A program made the position numbers and the translations under genes. Below are positions 37,522 to 46,664 of a stretch of DNA of 64,000 bases, one piece after another. The stretch comes from Afipia sp. OHSU_II-C1 (GTDB taxonomy: Bacteria; Pseudomonadota; Alphaproteobacteria; Rhizobiales; Xanthobacteraceae). A model generated the notes under the pieces. That model did not search any database. It saw nothing but the letters and a program-made list of their open reading frames with translations, and was not told where the DNA came from. The first letter of the stretch is position 1, and each line of letters starts with the position of its first letter. The stretch is from assembly GCF_000497575.1 (NCBI RefSeq), contig NZ_APJI01000023.1:62001-126000 (forward strand), given 5' to 3'.

Positions 37522-39624
37522 ATGCATGACTTTTCGACCGGCCACCGCAAGGGCCTTCAAGGCTTCGACCGGGTTCTGATGGCCGTGGCGGCCACCTTCC
37601 TCACGGTTGCCGCAAGCACCGCCGTCGCTCAGTCCGGCCCGTCAAAGAGCCCTGCGGATCTCGCCATCGACGCGGCCGTGCCGCTTCCCGAACCCGCCAA
37701 CGTGCCGCCGCCGACGGTCAGCGATTTCAAGCTGGACACCGTGACGGCTGCACCGGCCGCGACAGCTCCGAAGAAGGAAGAGGCAGCTGCCCCCGCTGCG
37801 GCTCCGGTCACCACCGCAACCGTTCCCCCGGCTGCGACCGCGCCGGCCGCAACGCCGCCAGCCACCACGCCGCCGGCAGCCGCAGCAGCCGCGCCGGCCG
37901 TTGAGCCCGCCAAAGCCGCTCCCGCTGTTGCGGCCGCCGATCAGCCGGTCGCCGACAAGCTGCGCGACCTGATTGCAACCAAGGGTGCGCGCTACTTCGA
38001 CCGCAAGAACGAGCGCACCGCCGTCGAGAACTTCTACAAGGACCGCAGCTACGCGCCGCTGTGGAGCGAATCCGGTGCAGTCACCGCGCGCGCCAAGAGC
38101 GTGATTGCGCGTCTCAAGGATGCGAGCAGCGAAGGCCTGAACCCAGCCGATTATCCGACGCCGGATTTCGCCGCGGCCTCCACACCTGATGCACAGGCCG
38201 AAGCCGAACTGCGTCTGACCGAAAGCATGCTCGACTACGCGCGCCACGCCCAGAGCGGCCGCATGCACTGGTCGCGCGTCAGTGCGGATATCTCCTATCC
38301 CGAACATCCGGTCGATCCGGTCGAGGTCCTGATCAACGTCTCGACGGCGAAGGATGCCTCGGCGGCACTCGAGGGCTACAACCCGCCGCACAAGGGCTAC
38401 AAGGCCCTGAAAGCGAAGCTCGCCGATCTGCGCGGCATCACGGAAGACACGTCCAAGCATATCGCCGAAGGCGACGTGCTGAAGTTCGTCAAGCCGACGA
38501 AGAAGAATGCGAACCCGGTTGTGATGGAAGACGAGCGCGTGCCGGCTCTGCGCGCGAAGCTTCACGTCACTGAAAACGCCGACGATAAGCGTTACGATGC
38601 AGCGGTTGCGGACGCGGTTCGCAAGTTCCAGTCGAACAACGATCTGAAGGCGACCGGCGTCCTCGACAACGCCACCGTCCGCGCCATGAACGGCCCGAAG
38701 AACGACCGCAAGATCGACATCGTTCGCGCCAACATGGAACGCTGGCGCTGGCTGCCGCGTGAGCTCGGCGCGAAGCAGCTCGGCGATGCCTACGTGATCC
38801 TCAATATTCCTGATTATACGCTGAAGCTAATGCACAACGGCAAGCAGGTCTGGACCACACGCGTGGTCGTCGGCAAGCCGGGCAAACACGCCACGCCTGA
38901 ACTGACGGAGACGATGAAGTTCATCACCGTCAATCCGACATGGAACGTGCCGCCGTCGATCATCTACAACGAGTATCTGCCTGCGCTGGCACAGGACCCG
39001 ACCGTGCTCGACCGCATGGGCCTCAAGCTCGCGCGCGCCGCCGACGGCAGCGTCCGCATCTCGCAGCCGCCTGGCGAAGCCAATGCGCTCGGCCGCATCC
39101 GCTTCAACTTCCCGAACAAGTTCCTCGTCTATCAGCACGACACGCCGGACAAGCACCTGTTCGCCAAGGAAGAGCGCGCCTTTAGCCACGGCTGCATGCG
39201 CGTGCAGAACCCGGATCAGTACGCAGCGAATCTGCTGAGCATCGCGCTGCCGAAGGAGGGCTACACGCCCGAGAAGATCAAGGCGATGTACGGCCGCAGC
39301 GAACTCAACATCAACTTCCCGACGCCGATCCCGGTCAACATCACCTATCAGACGGCGTTCGTTGACGACGCGGGCAAGCTCGAATTCCGCAAGGACATCT
39401 ACGGCCGCGATGCCCGGGTGATCTCGATGCTCAAGGGCAGCGAAGGCAAGGAGATGGAAATGGCCGTCTCACATGCCCAGCCGAACTATGTCCGCCCCAC
39501 CAACGTTCGGGTTCCCGGAGACAGCTTCGCCAGCAACAGCGGCATGGGCTTCTTTGAACGCCTGTTCGGGGCGCCGACCCCGCCGCCTGCCCCGGTCCGC
39601 GGCCAGCGCCGCGTGGTTCGCTAA
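37522..39624 (+). CDS. L,D-transpeptidase, YcbB/LdtD-like, with peptidoglycan-binding domain
   Basis: A protein of about 700 aa. It has a signal peptide (residues about 15-38) and a Pro/Ala-rich low-complexity stretch (about 60-150). A scaffold region begins LRDLIATKGARYFDRKNERTAVENFY, followed by a peptidoglycan-binding domain (AVADAVRKFQSNNDLKATGVLDNATVRAMN, about 350-390) and a YkuD catalytic domain with SHGCMRV. H556 and nucleophile C558 are in place. It makes 3-3 cross-links between meso-DAP residues or attaches proteins to the wall in the periplasm. The start at 37522 has GGGGTG upstream. A strong terminator follows. Confidence 0.92.
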   Translation: MHDFSTGHRKGLQGFDRVLMAVAATFLTVAASTAVAQSGPSKSPADLAIDAAVPLPEPANVPPPTVSDFKLDTVTAAPAATAPKKEEAAAPAAAPVTTATVPPAATAPAATPPATTPPAAAAAAPAVEPAKAAPAVAAADQPVADKLRDLIATKGARYFDRKNERTAVENFYKDRSYAPLWSESGAVTARAKSVIARLKDASSEGLNPADYPTPDFAAASTPDAQAEAELRLTESMLDYARHAQSGRMHWSRVSADISYPEHPVDPVEVLINVSTAKDASAALEGYNPPHKGYKALKAKLADLRGITEDTSKHIAEGDVLKFVKPTKKNANPVVMEDERVPALRAKLHVTENADDKRYDAAVADAVRKFQSNNDLKATGVLDNATVRAMNGPKNDRKIDIVRANMERWRWLPRELGAKQLGDAYVILNIPDYTLKLMHNGKQVWTTRVVVGKPGKHATPELTETMKFITVNPTWNVPPSIIYNEYLPALAQDPTVLDRMGLKLARAADGSVRISQPPGEANALGRIRFNFPNKFLVYQHDTPDKHLFAKEERAFSHGCMRVQNPDQYAANLLSIALPKEGYTPEKIKAMYGRSELNINFPTPIPVNITYQTAFVDDAGKLEFRKDIYGRDARVISMLKGSEGKEMEMAVSHAQPNYVRPTNVRVPGDSFASNSGMGFFERLFGAPTPPPAPVRGQRRVVR

Positions 39625-39677
39625 GCGCCGGATTCGGCCGAAAACGGGTTTATTTTACACGGTTTTCCAAGTTCCAG

Positions 39678-39705
39678 GGGCCCCGCCAACCGCGGGGCCC
39701 TTTTT
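39678..39705 (+). terminator. Rho-independent terminator of the L,D-transpeptidase gene
   Basis: A perfect 9-bp stem GGGCCCCGC / GCGGGGCCC with loop CAACC is followed by TTTTTG. It begins 54 bases after the stop codon. Confidence 0.9.
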
Positions 39706-39805
39706 GTTAACCATTGCCCACAAAGCATTCCGCCCCCGATCGGCCTACCGGCCCTTTTTTGCCATACTCGCAGCGGCATACTTGGCCCTTCACAGGCCTG
39801 TGACA

Positions 39806-39897
39806 GACTTGGGTAAGATTGACTTGGGCAAGACTGATTAAGACTTGGGATCGCTAAAGACTTGGGCAACTGAAGACTTGGGCAACGAAGACTTGGG
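39806..39897. repeat. Six-copy GACTTGGG degenerate tandem array
   Basis: The octamer GACTTGGG occurs exactly at 39806, 39821, 39842, 39859, 39875 and 39890, with periods 15, 21, 17, 16 and 15 bases. Four copies are preceded by A and three continue as CAA, giving consensus AGACTTGGGCAA. The array lies in the non-coding gap between the L,D-transpeptidase terminator and the DUF882 gene (39625-40029). It is too short and irregular to be CRISPR and encodes no convincing peptide. Its role is unknown. Confidence 0.85.
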
Positions 39898-40029
39898 TAG
39901 ACCTGACTGCAAGGCGTGGGGATTGGTAAATATCGATTAACCCTCCTGCCTTAGGACTATGTTCATCCTCTCCCGTTGCGTGGGGTAGCGGGGGATCACC
40001 TAACAGACTGACGGCTGACGGGATTCTGA

Positions 40030-41658
40030 GTGGCGGGCGGTTTTCCACGCGGCATTGGCTTTGAATGGCTTTCGCGCACTTCGGTGCGCGTCGGCCTTGC
40101 CTCGCTGCTGCTGGTCGCGACCAACGCCCGCTCCGTCCACAACGCCACCGCCGACGGCGATACCCGCACCCTCTCCTTCCACCACACCCATTCCGGCGAA
40201 GACCTCACCGTCACCTTCAAGCGCAACGGCCGCTACGACGAAGCCTCGCTGAAGAAACTCAATCACTTCCTGCGCGACTGGCGCAGCCAAGACTCCACCA
40301 CCATGGACCGCCGGCTGTTCGACATCGTCTGGGAAGTCTACCGCGACGTCGACGGCAAGCAGCCGATCCAGATCATTTCCGCCTATCGCTCGCCCGCCAC
40401 CAACGCCATGCTCCGCCGCCGCTCCTCGGGAGTGGCGCGCCACAGCCAGCATATGCAGGGCCACGCGATGGATTTCTTCATCCCCGGCGTGCCCCTCGAA
40501 CAGATCCGCTACGCCGGACTTCGCCTGCAACGCGGCGGCGTCGGCTTCTACCCCACCTCCGGATCGCCGTTCGTGCATCTCGATGTCGGCAGCATCCGCC
40601 ACTGGCCGCGCATGACCCACGACCAACTCGCGCGCGTGTTCCCCGATGGCCGCACCGTGCATGTGCCGTCCGACGGCAAGCCGCTGAAGAACTATGAGCT
40701 TGCGCTGGCCGACATTCAGCGCCGCGGCAACGGCGAGGACATCGCCGCGCCGTCGAAGTCGAAGAGTTTCCTGGCCTCGCTGTTCGGCCGCAAGACGGCG
40801 GACGACGAGGAAGAGGTCGGCAACGACGATGTCGCACGTGGCGGCAAGGTTACGCAGGTGGCGATGGCCGCAGCCGACAAGGCCAAGGACGCTGCGCAAG
40901 CCACCGTCACCGCCGCCGAGAAGGTTCTCGAACGCGTGCCGTTGCCCCGCGCGAAGCCCGCAGGCGCGACGTCCTATCAGGTCGCTTCGGCCGAACCCAA
41001 GGCCGTCGCCCTCGCGAAAGCCCAGCCGGCGCTCAAACCAGTTCCTGCCGACGAATACGCCCCGCAATCTCCCATCGATATCATCAACGCCCGCGGCTTC
41101 TGGGATAACGAGCCGGCGCCGAAGCCTGCAGTTGCACAGGCCCAGATCGCCGCCCTTAAGGCCCGCGGCGCAGTGGTCGCCTCCGATCCGCAGTTCACCG
41201 CCAGCCTGCCGCAGAACGTATCGCAGGCGCTGGCCTATGCGCCCGCGGATGCCCCGCTCGACCGCGCCCAGATCGTCGCCGCCAGCGCGCCCGTTCCGCG
41301 CAGCAACCCGCGCCTCGCCGCACTCGCACCCAATCCGATGTCCGGCGCAGAGATCAAGGCCAACCGTCAGGGCCCGGTCGCGACCGCGGCCCGTATCAAG
41401 CAGGCCTCCCAGACCAACGACATCTGGATGCGCGCGATGATCCTCGCGCCGAGCGCCAGCACGTCGCTGTCCGTTTCGTCGCTCGGCGATCAGGACATGA
41501 CCGTGATGCGTGTCCACTTCGTCAAGCCGAACGCGGCGGTGGCGATGACGTTCTCGGAAGATCCGCAGATGGGCATCGTCTGCGAGAAGTTCACGGGACC
41601 TGCGACCGCGACGCTGTCGACCACATCGTTCGCGATGCGCACCGCCGCGCTGCGGTAA
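40030..41658 (+). CDS. DUF882/M15-type peptidase domain protein (YcbK-like) with long C-terminal extension
   Basis: A 542-aa protein starting with GTG. After a short hydrophobic segment (VGLASLLLVATNA) the first 200 residues form the DUF882/peptidase M15 fold, with SAYRSPATNAML, then H141, D148 (in QGHAMDFF) and H183 (in HLDVG) as the likely zinc site. Related enzymes cut peptidoglycan peptides. The remaining 330 residues are Ala/Lys/Pro-rich and end in a domain with MTVMRVHFVKPNAAVAMTFSED. It lies downstream of the L,D-transpeptidase, which supports a cell-wall role. The array of GACTTGGG repeats precedes it. Confidence 0.85.
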   Translation: MAGGFPRGIGFEWLSRTSVRVGLASLLLVATNARSVHNATADGDTRTLSFHHTHSGEDLTVTFKRNGRYDEASLKKLNHFLRDWRSQDSTTMDRRLFDIVWEVYRDVDGKQPIQIISAYRSPATNAMLRRRSSGVARHSQHMQGHAMDFFIPGVPLEQIRYAGLRLQRGGVGFYPTSGSPFVHLDVGSIRHWPRMTHDQLARVFPDGRTVHVPSDGKPLKNYELALADIQRRGNGEDIAAPSKSKSFLASLFGRKTADDEEEVGNDDVARGGKVTQVAMAAADKAKDAAQATVTAAEKVLERVPLPRAKPAGATSYQVASAEPKAVALAKAQPALKPVPADEYAPQSPIDIINARGFWDNEPAPKPAVAQAQIAALKARGAVVASDPQFTASLPQNVSQALAYAPADAPLDRAQIVAASAPVPRSNPRLAALAPNPMSGAEIKANRQGPVATAARIKQASQTNDIWMRAMILAPSASTSLSVSSLGDQDMTVMRVHFVKPNAAVAMTFSEDPQMGIVCEKFTGPATATLSTTSFAMRTAALR

Positions 41659-41664
41659 ACCGTC

Positions 41665-41770
41665 ATTGCCGGGCAATAGCCGTTCGAAGAACGGCGTCGC
41701 TTCGCTCGCCTATGACCCGGCAATCCATCTTCTCAAGATCTCTGGATGGATGCGCGGGTCAAGCCCGCGC
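41665..41770. repeat. Mosaic palindromic intergenic element
   Basis: Two hairpin modules lie side by side. The first has outer arms ATTGCCGGG (41665-41673) and CCCGGCAAT (41716-41724), middle arms ATAG/CTAT (41676-41679, 41710-41713) and an inner hairpin GCCGTTC-GAA-GAACGGC (41679-41695). The second is GCGCGGG (41752-41758) / CCCGCGC (41764-41770). I know similar sequences as multi-copy intergenic repeats in Bradyrhizobium-like genomes, but I cannot count copies here. It sits between the convergent DUF882 and gapR genes. Confidence 0.6.
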
Positions 41771-41793
41771 CTGACAAACAGTATGTGTATGCC

Positions 41794-42066
41794 TCACAGC
41801 ATTCCGAGCGCCTGCATGTAGGTCTCCAGGATCGTTTCCTGTTCCTGGCGCTCGTCGGCATCCTGCTTGCGCATGCGGATGATGGTCCGCAGTGCCTTCA
41901 CATCGAAGCCGTTACCCTTGGCCTCGCCGTAAACGTCCTTGATGTCGTCGCTGATGGCCTTCTTTTCTTCCTCGAGCTTCTCGATCCGCTCGATGATGGC
42001 CTTGAGCTGACCCTTGGCGAAGCTATGCGCGGTGTCGTCGTTGTCTTTCTCGGCAGGCATAGCCAT
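41794..42066 (-). CDS. gapR: GapR-family nucleoid protein (DUF2312/UPF0335)
   Basis: A 90-aa protein with a long coiled-coil helix ([36 protein letters not shown]) followed by [22 protein letters not shown]. This is the GapR/DUF2312 signature. In Caulobacter GapR binds overtwisted, AT-rich DNA ahead of replication and transcription forks and stimulates topoisomerases. AGGAG lies nine bases before the ATG at 42066. The length is normal for the family. Confidence 0.92.
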   Translation of the reverse strand: MAMPAEKDNDDTAHSFAKGQLKAIIERIEKLEEEKKAISDDIKDVYGEAKGNGFDVKALRTIIRMRKQDADERQEQETILETYMQALGML

Positions 42067-42200
42067 CGGAGATACTCCTGAACTCGATATGGGGCTTTAG
42101 GAAAGCGTGCGCGGCCGCACGTCATTGGCGGGTCACACTCAAGAGTGGGGGCTGTCCCGTCAAGGCAGAGTCACGGTCATCCACAGTGACCCACAGAAGA

Positions 42201-42226
42201 AAGAAAAGCCGGCGCTGGCGCGCCGA
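42201..42226 (-). terminator. Rho-independent terminator of the DUF1244 gene
   Basis: On the minus strand, stem CGGCGC / GCGCCG with a 4-base loop is followed by GCTTTTCTTTC. It begins 15 bases after the DUF1244 stop. Confidence 0.7.
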
Positions 42227-42241
42227 TTTCGCTTGCGTGTT

Positions 42242-42550
42242 TCAGTGACCGGCGTGGCTTTTCTTCATGGCCGCGACCTGCTCTGGCGTCGCCTCGGTCT
42301 GATAGGTCGCCTTCCAGGTCTCATAGGGCATGCCATAGACGGCCTCGCGGCTGTCGTCCTTGGTCAGCGCCACACCCTTCGCGTCGGCGGCCTCCTTCAG
42401 CCAGTTCGACAGGCAATTGCGGCAGAAGCCCGCCAGATTCATCAGGTCGATATTCTGCACGTCGGTCCGTCCGCGCAGATGCGCGACAAGCCGGCGGAAA
42501 ACCGCTGCTTCCAATTCTGTCCGGGTCTTGTCATCCATGGCCATGGTCAT
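42242..42550 (-). CDS. DUF1244 protein
   Basis: A protein of about 98-102 aa of the DUF1244 family, found widely in alphaproteobacteria. It shows TRTELEAAVFRRLVAHLRGR, TDVQNIDLMNLAGFCRNCLSNW and EAVYGMPYETWKA, the three conserved blocks. Two cysteines in FCRNCL are invariant in members I recall and may bind metal. Function is unknown. In-frame ATGs at 42550, 42544 and 42538 are all possible. Confidence 0.85.
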   Translation of the reverse strand: MTMAMDDKTRTELEAAVFRRLVAHLRGRTDVQNIDLMNLAGFCRNCLSNWLKEAADAKGVALTKDDSREAVYGMPYETWKATYQTEATPEQVAAMKKSHAGH

Positions 42551-42619
42551 TTTTCCGCCATTTCATCCGTCGTATGAGCCGTCCCATAAGGGCTTCTAAC
42601 ATGGGACCGTATCCGGTGA

Positions 42620-42638
42620 TTTTCCATATGGTGGAAAA
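42620..42638. promoter_or_regulatory. Palindrome upstream of the DUF1244 gene
   Basis: TTTTCCA and TGGAAAA (7-bp arms) surround TATGG, with CCATATGG at the centre. It lies 70 bases upstream of the minus-strand DUF1244 start and may be an operator for it. Confidence 0.35.
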
Positions 42639-42695
42639 AACCAAACCGGCCCGCGCCGCAGCGCGGCAAGTGGCCTATTAACGGGTGCGCATGGT

Positions 42696-42724
42696 TTGGC
42701 GAAACCGCGAAGCCCCCTTATAGT
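42696..42724 (+). promoter_or_regulatory. Sigma-70-type promoter for the DUF1036-pyk operon
   Basis: TTGGCG (42696-42701), a 17-base spacer and TATAGT (42719-42724) form a plausible housekeeping promoter 94 bases upstream of the DUF1036 start codon. Confidence 0.45.
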
Positions 42725-42817
42725 GAGCGGGCCTGACCGACATGGGATCTCCGACTTTTGCCGATCATGGTCAATGTGTTACGCGAAATCAACGAACGGT
42801 TGATAGTACTTGGTTAG

Positions 42818-43369
42818 ATGACAGCCCCGATTTCCCACCGCATGACGCTTTCCCGCACGATTACCGCCGCCCTCACCGGGCTTGTAGCGCTGATCGGACT
42901 GTGCGCGTGGAGCGCACCGGCGGCCGCGGATTTCCGGCTCTGCAACAACACCTCGAGCCGGGTCGGCATCGCGCTTGGTTACAAGGACAATGAGGGCTGG
43001 GTTACGGAGGGCTGGTGGAACGTGTCGTCGCGGGCCTGCGAAACCCTGCTCCGTGGAACGCTTGTCGCACGATACTATTATATCTACGCCATCGACTATG
43101 ACCGCGGCGGTGAGTGGTCGGGGCAAGCCTTCATGTGTTCACGCGACAAGGAATTCACCATCAAGGGCACGGAAGACTGTCTGGCACGCGGTTTCGACCG
43201 CACCGGCTATTTCGAGGTCGATACCGGCGAACAGCGGGCATGGACCGTGCAACTGACCGAATCCAACGAACAGAACCCGCGTACTCCAGGCCTTCCCGGC
43301 ATGCCGAATGCGCCGGGGGCTGCACAACCCGGCGCACTTCCCGGTGCAGCTCCTGGAAATCCTAAATGA
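42818..43369 (+). CDS. DUF1036 secreted protein
   Basis: A 183-aa protein with a signal peptide (cleavage near AAA|DFRLC, about residue 38). The DUF1036 domain contains FRLCNNTSSRVGIALGYKD, WVTEGWWNVSSRACETLL and YYYIYAIDYDRGGEW, followed by a Pro/Gly-rich tail. Four cysteines could form disulfides. Function is unknown. Its stop codon overlaps the pyk start (ATGA at 43366-43369), so the two are translationally coupled. ATG at 42842 is an alternative start. Confidence 0.85.
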   Translation: MTAPISHRMTLSRTITAALTGLVALIGLCAWSAPAAADFRLCNNTSSRVGIALGYKDNEGWVTEGWWNVSSRACETLLRGTLVARYYYIYAIDYDRGGEWSGQAFMCSRDKEFTIKGTEDCLARGFDRTGYFEVDTGEQRAWTVQLTESNEQNPRTPGLPGMPNAPGAAQPGALPGAAPGNPK

Positions 43370-44802
43370 GACGTCTGCGACGCATCAAGATTCTAGCCAC
43401 GCTTGGACCGGCATCGTCGGACAGCGCCTCCATCCGCAAGCTGTTCGAGGCCGGCGCGGACGTGTTCCGCATCAACATGAGCCACACGCCGCACGACAAG
43501 ATGCGCGAGCTTGTGGCGACGATCCGCAATGTGGAAGGCAGCTACGGACGGCCGATCGGCATCCTGGTCGATCTTCAGGGACCGAAGCTGCGGCTGGGCA
43601 ATTTCGAGAACGGTTTTGTCGAACTCAACAACGGCGCGATGTTCACGCTCGATTCGGATACGACGCCGGGCAACAAGAATCGCGTCCATCTTCCCCATCC
43701 GGAAATCCTGAAAGCGCTGCGGCCGGGGCATGCGCTGCTGATCGACGATGGCAAGCTTCGCCTGATCGCGGAGGAAACATCCCCCGATCACGCACTGGTC
43801 CGCGTCGTGACAGGCGGCAAGATGTCTGACCGCAAGGGCGTCAGCCTGCCCGACACCGACCTGCCGGTGTCCGCCATGACACCGAAGGACCGCGCCGATC
43901 TCGAGGCCGCGTTAGAAACCGGCATCGACTGGGTCGCGTTGTCGTTCGTGCAGCGCGCAGACGACGTCATCGAGGCCAAGAAGCTCGTGCGCGGCCGCGC
44001 GGCGATCATGTCGAAGATCGAGAAGCCGCAGGCAATCGACCGTCTTGCCGAAATCATGGAAGCCTCCGACGCGCTGATGGTTGCGCGCGGCGATCTCGGC
44101 GTCGAACTGCCGGCCGAACGGGTGCCCGGACTTCAGAAGCAGATGACGCGCATGGCGCGGCGCGCCGGCAAACCGGTGGTGATCGCGACGCAGATGCTCG
44201 AATCGATGATCACGTCACCGGTGCCGACACGCGCCGAAGTCTCCGACGTCGCCAACGCTGTATTCGAAGGCGCGGACGCCATCATGCTGTCGGCGGAATC
44301 TGCCGCAGGCAAGTTCCCGGTCGAAGCGGTACTGACCATGAACCGCATCGGCGAGGAATGCGAACGCGACCCGACCTATCGCGGCGTCATTGCCGCGCAG
44401 CGGCCCGAACCCGAAGCCACCGCCGGCGACGCCATTGCCGACGCGGCGCGGCAGATCGCCGAGACGCTCGATCTTTCCGCCATCGTCTGCTGGACCAGCT
44501 CCGGCTCGACCGCGCTGCGCGTTGCGCGCGAACGGCCGAAGCCACCGGTGGTCGCCATCACACCGAGCGTCAATACCGGCCGGAAATTATCGCTGGTCTG
44601 GGGCGTGCATTGCGTGATCGCCGAAGACGCCCACGATCAGGACGACATGATCGACCGTGCGGCGCGTATCTCGTTCCGTGACGGCTTCGCAAAGGCCGGC
44701 CAGCGCGTCATCATCGTCGCCGGCGTGCCGCTTGGCACGCCGGGGACGACGAACATGGTGCGCATCGCCTATGTCGGCCCCGAGCGCGACGCCGACATCT
44801 GA
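43366..44802 (+). CDS. pyk: Pyruvate kinase
   Basis: A 478-aa glycolytic enzyme that makes pyruvate and ATP from phosphoenolpyruvate and ADP. It opens with RRIKILATLGPASSD, followed by FRINMSHTPHDKM (substrate and metal site), KIEKPQAIDRL with the catalytic lysine, MVARGDLGVELP, and ATQMLESMITSPVPTRAEVSDVANAV. Length and order are standard for the bacterial type II enzyme. It is coupled to the DUF1036 gene and convergent with the DUF1254 gene 16 bases away. Confidence 0.96.
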   Translation: MRRLRRIKILATLGPASSDSASIRKLFEAGADVFRINMSHTPHDKMRELVATIRNVEGSYGRPIGILVDLQGPKLRLGNFENGFVELNNGAMFTLDSDTTPGNKNRVHLPHPEILKALRPGHALLIDDGKLRLIAEETSPDHALVRVVTGGKMSDRKGVSLPDTDLPVSAMTPKDRADLEAALETGIDWVALSFVQRADDVIEAKKLVRGRAAIMSKIEKPQAIDRLAEIMEASDALMVARGDLGVELPAERVPGLQKQMTRMARRAGKPVVIATQMLESMITSPVPTRAEVSDVANAVFEGADAIMLSAESAAGKFPVEAVLTMNRIGEECERDPTYRGVIAAQRPEPEATAGDAIADAARQIAETLDLSAIVCWTSSGSTALRVARERPKPPVVAITPSVNTGRKLSLVWGVHCVIAEDAHDQDDMIDRAARISFRDGFAKAGQRVIIVAGVPLGTPGTTNMVRIAYVGPERDADI

Positions 44803-44818
44803 GAACGATAGCTTCGTC

Positions 44819-46300
44819 CTACTTCGTCGACTGGCCCACCGTTTCCTGGACCCGCATCACGGGCGGCGGATTCCATTTCCCGGTCAACGCGTCCGATTGA
44901 GGACCGTAGAGACGCATCGTCAGGTTGAATGCACCCTTTGGTGCAGGAAGCCAGTTCGCCTCCTTGTCCGCCCCCGGACTCTCGTTCTGGAAATACAGCG
45001 TGAGCGAGCCATCCGGATTGGTCTTGAAGGGCATCCAGCTGCTGACAGCAAACCGGTTGAGGGTGTTGGCAACCTGAAAACCGTCAGGATCATACAGCGT
45101 GAACGACCAGAAACCGTTCACCGGCGGCATGCTGCCCTTGTCGAAATTGATCGTATACTTGTGGGCGCCATCGAGCGGTTTGCCGGTGTCGTCCGCAAGA
45201 TTGAGCGGATAGATCGCGTCCTCAGGCAGGTTCGCGCCGAGACCCATCTGCGCGACGATGGCCCGCTTGAGATAATAGTTTCCATACACGCCCATCGTGT
45301 CGGTGTTCATCGACCAGCCGTTCACAACACGGGCGAGCGTCGGCACCTTCCATTCCATCAGCTTTCGCGCAGCTTCCGGGGCGGATTCGATCGCCTTCCT
45401 CACCGCCGGATCAACCCTCGCAATATCGAAACTCTTCCCCGGCTCGATGCCGATCCGCTTCATCTGCGCAATGATCGGCTGGTCGGTGTCGTGGGGCGGG
45501 TTGATCTTGAGAATCTCGGACGCGTAAGCGAAGTATTTGCCGGCCGCCATGGTATCGACCTGGGTCTTCGGCGGCGTCTTCATATCGATAGACGGGTCGA
45601 TTCTGACCTCGACCGGCTTTGCCGGCTTTCCCCATTCCGACAGCGGCGTGATCTTGTAGCCGGCCTGGATCTTGTGAACCGCGGCATAGTCCGGCGGGCC
45701 ATCCGTCTTGGTGCGTCCGATGACCCAGACCTGCGGCGTCGGCGCGTGAATGACCTGCGTTTCCTTTGGAAGCTTGAACTCCTCGACCAGCCGGTCCCGC
45801 AGATCAGGCCGCCAGTTCGGGGGCACGATCAGGAAGTTGCCGGCTTGCGTTCCCGTGGTGCGCGATCCCGGAGAAGCGAAAACATCCGACCACATGTCGA
45901 GCATGGGAAGGAGATAAAAGCGGCCGGCCGTGTCCGGCGCGGAAACGACGACGGGCCCCTTCGTCATGTCCAGATAGCCACTGGAATACAGCGTATCGAA
46001 ATTCGGACGAACGACGGCCCTCATGTCGGCCGCTGGAAACTCCGGAATGTTGGCAAACGTGTTCGCAGGTCCGCCAATTCCCCTACCCGGCTCCGCGTTC
46101 GTCAGTTGCTTACGCGTCACATCCATCGTCACCAGCGGATAGAAATAGATGTAGGCGTCGGTCGCGATCGCGAGGGCTTCCTGCTCGGAAAGCGGCGCGG
46201 TCTGTGCCGTTGCGGTGATTGGGATTTGCAATGTTCCTGCCGCGGCCAGCGCAGCGAACAGTCTCAAGCTGAAATGAGCTTTCTTCACGGGAGTAAGCAT
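44819..46300 (-). CDS. DUF1254/DUF1214 secreted protein
   Basis: A 493-aa exported protein with a signal peptide (residues about 1-33, cleavage near TAQ). The N-terminal DUF1254 domain has AYIYFYPLVTMDVTRKQ, then RPNFDTLYSSGYLDMTKGPVV. The C-terminal DUF1214 domain has PPVNGFWSFTLYDPDGF. The biochemical role of the family is not established. GGAGG at 46308-46312 lies seven bases before the ATG at 46300. The presumed 5' leader contains a (GA/TC)17 tract at 46343-46377. Confidence 0.87.
   Translation of the reverse strand: MLTPVKKAHFSLRLFAALAAAGTLQIPITATAQTAPLSEQEALAIATDAYIYFYPLVTMDVTRKQLTNAEPGRGIGGPANTFANIPEFPAADMRAVVRPNFDTLYSSGYLDMTKGPVVVSAPDTAGRFYLLPMLDMWSDVFASPGSRTTGTQAGNFLIVPPNWRPDLRDRLVEEFKLPKETQVIHAPTPQVWVIGRTKTDGPPDYAAVHKIQAGYKITPLSEWGKPAKPVEVRIDPSIDMKTPPKTQVDTMAAGKYFAYASEILKINPPHDTDQPIIAQMKRIGIEPGKSFDIARVDPAVRKAIESAPEAARKLMEWKVPTLARVVNGWSMNTDTMGVYGNYYLKRAIVAQMGLGANLPEDAIYPLNLADDTGKPLDGAHKYTINFDKGSMPPVNGFWSFTLYDPDGFQVANTLNRFAVSSWMPFKTNPDGSLTLYFQNESPGADKEANWLPAPKGAFNLTMRLYGPQSDALTGKWNPPPVMRVQETVGQSTK

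Positions 46301-46664
<364 letters not shown>

Noticed and set aside
39806-39897. GACTTGGG array as a CRISPR
   Set aside because: The repeat is only 8 bases, the intervals are 7-13 bases and irregular, and no cas gene is present in the window.
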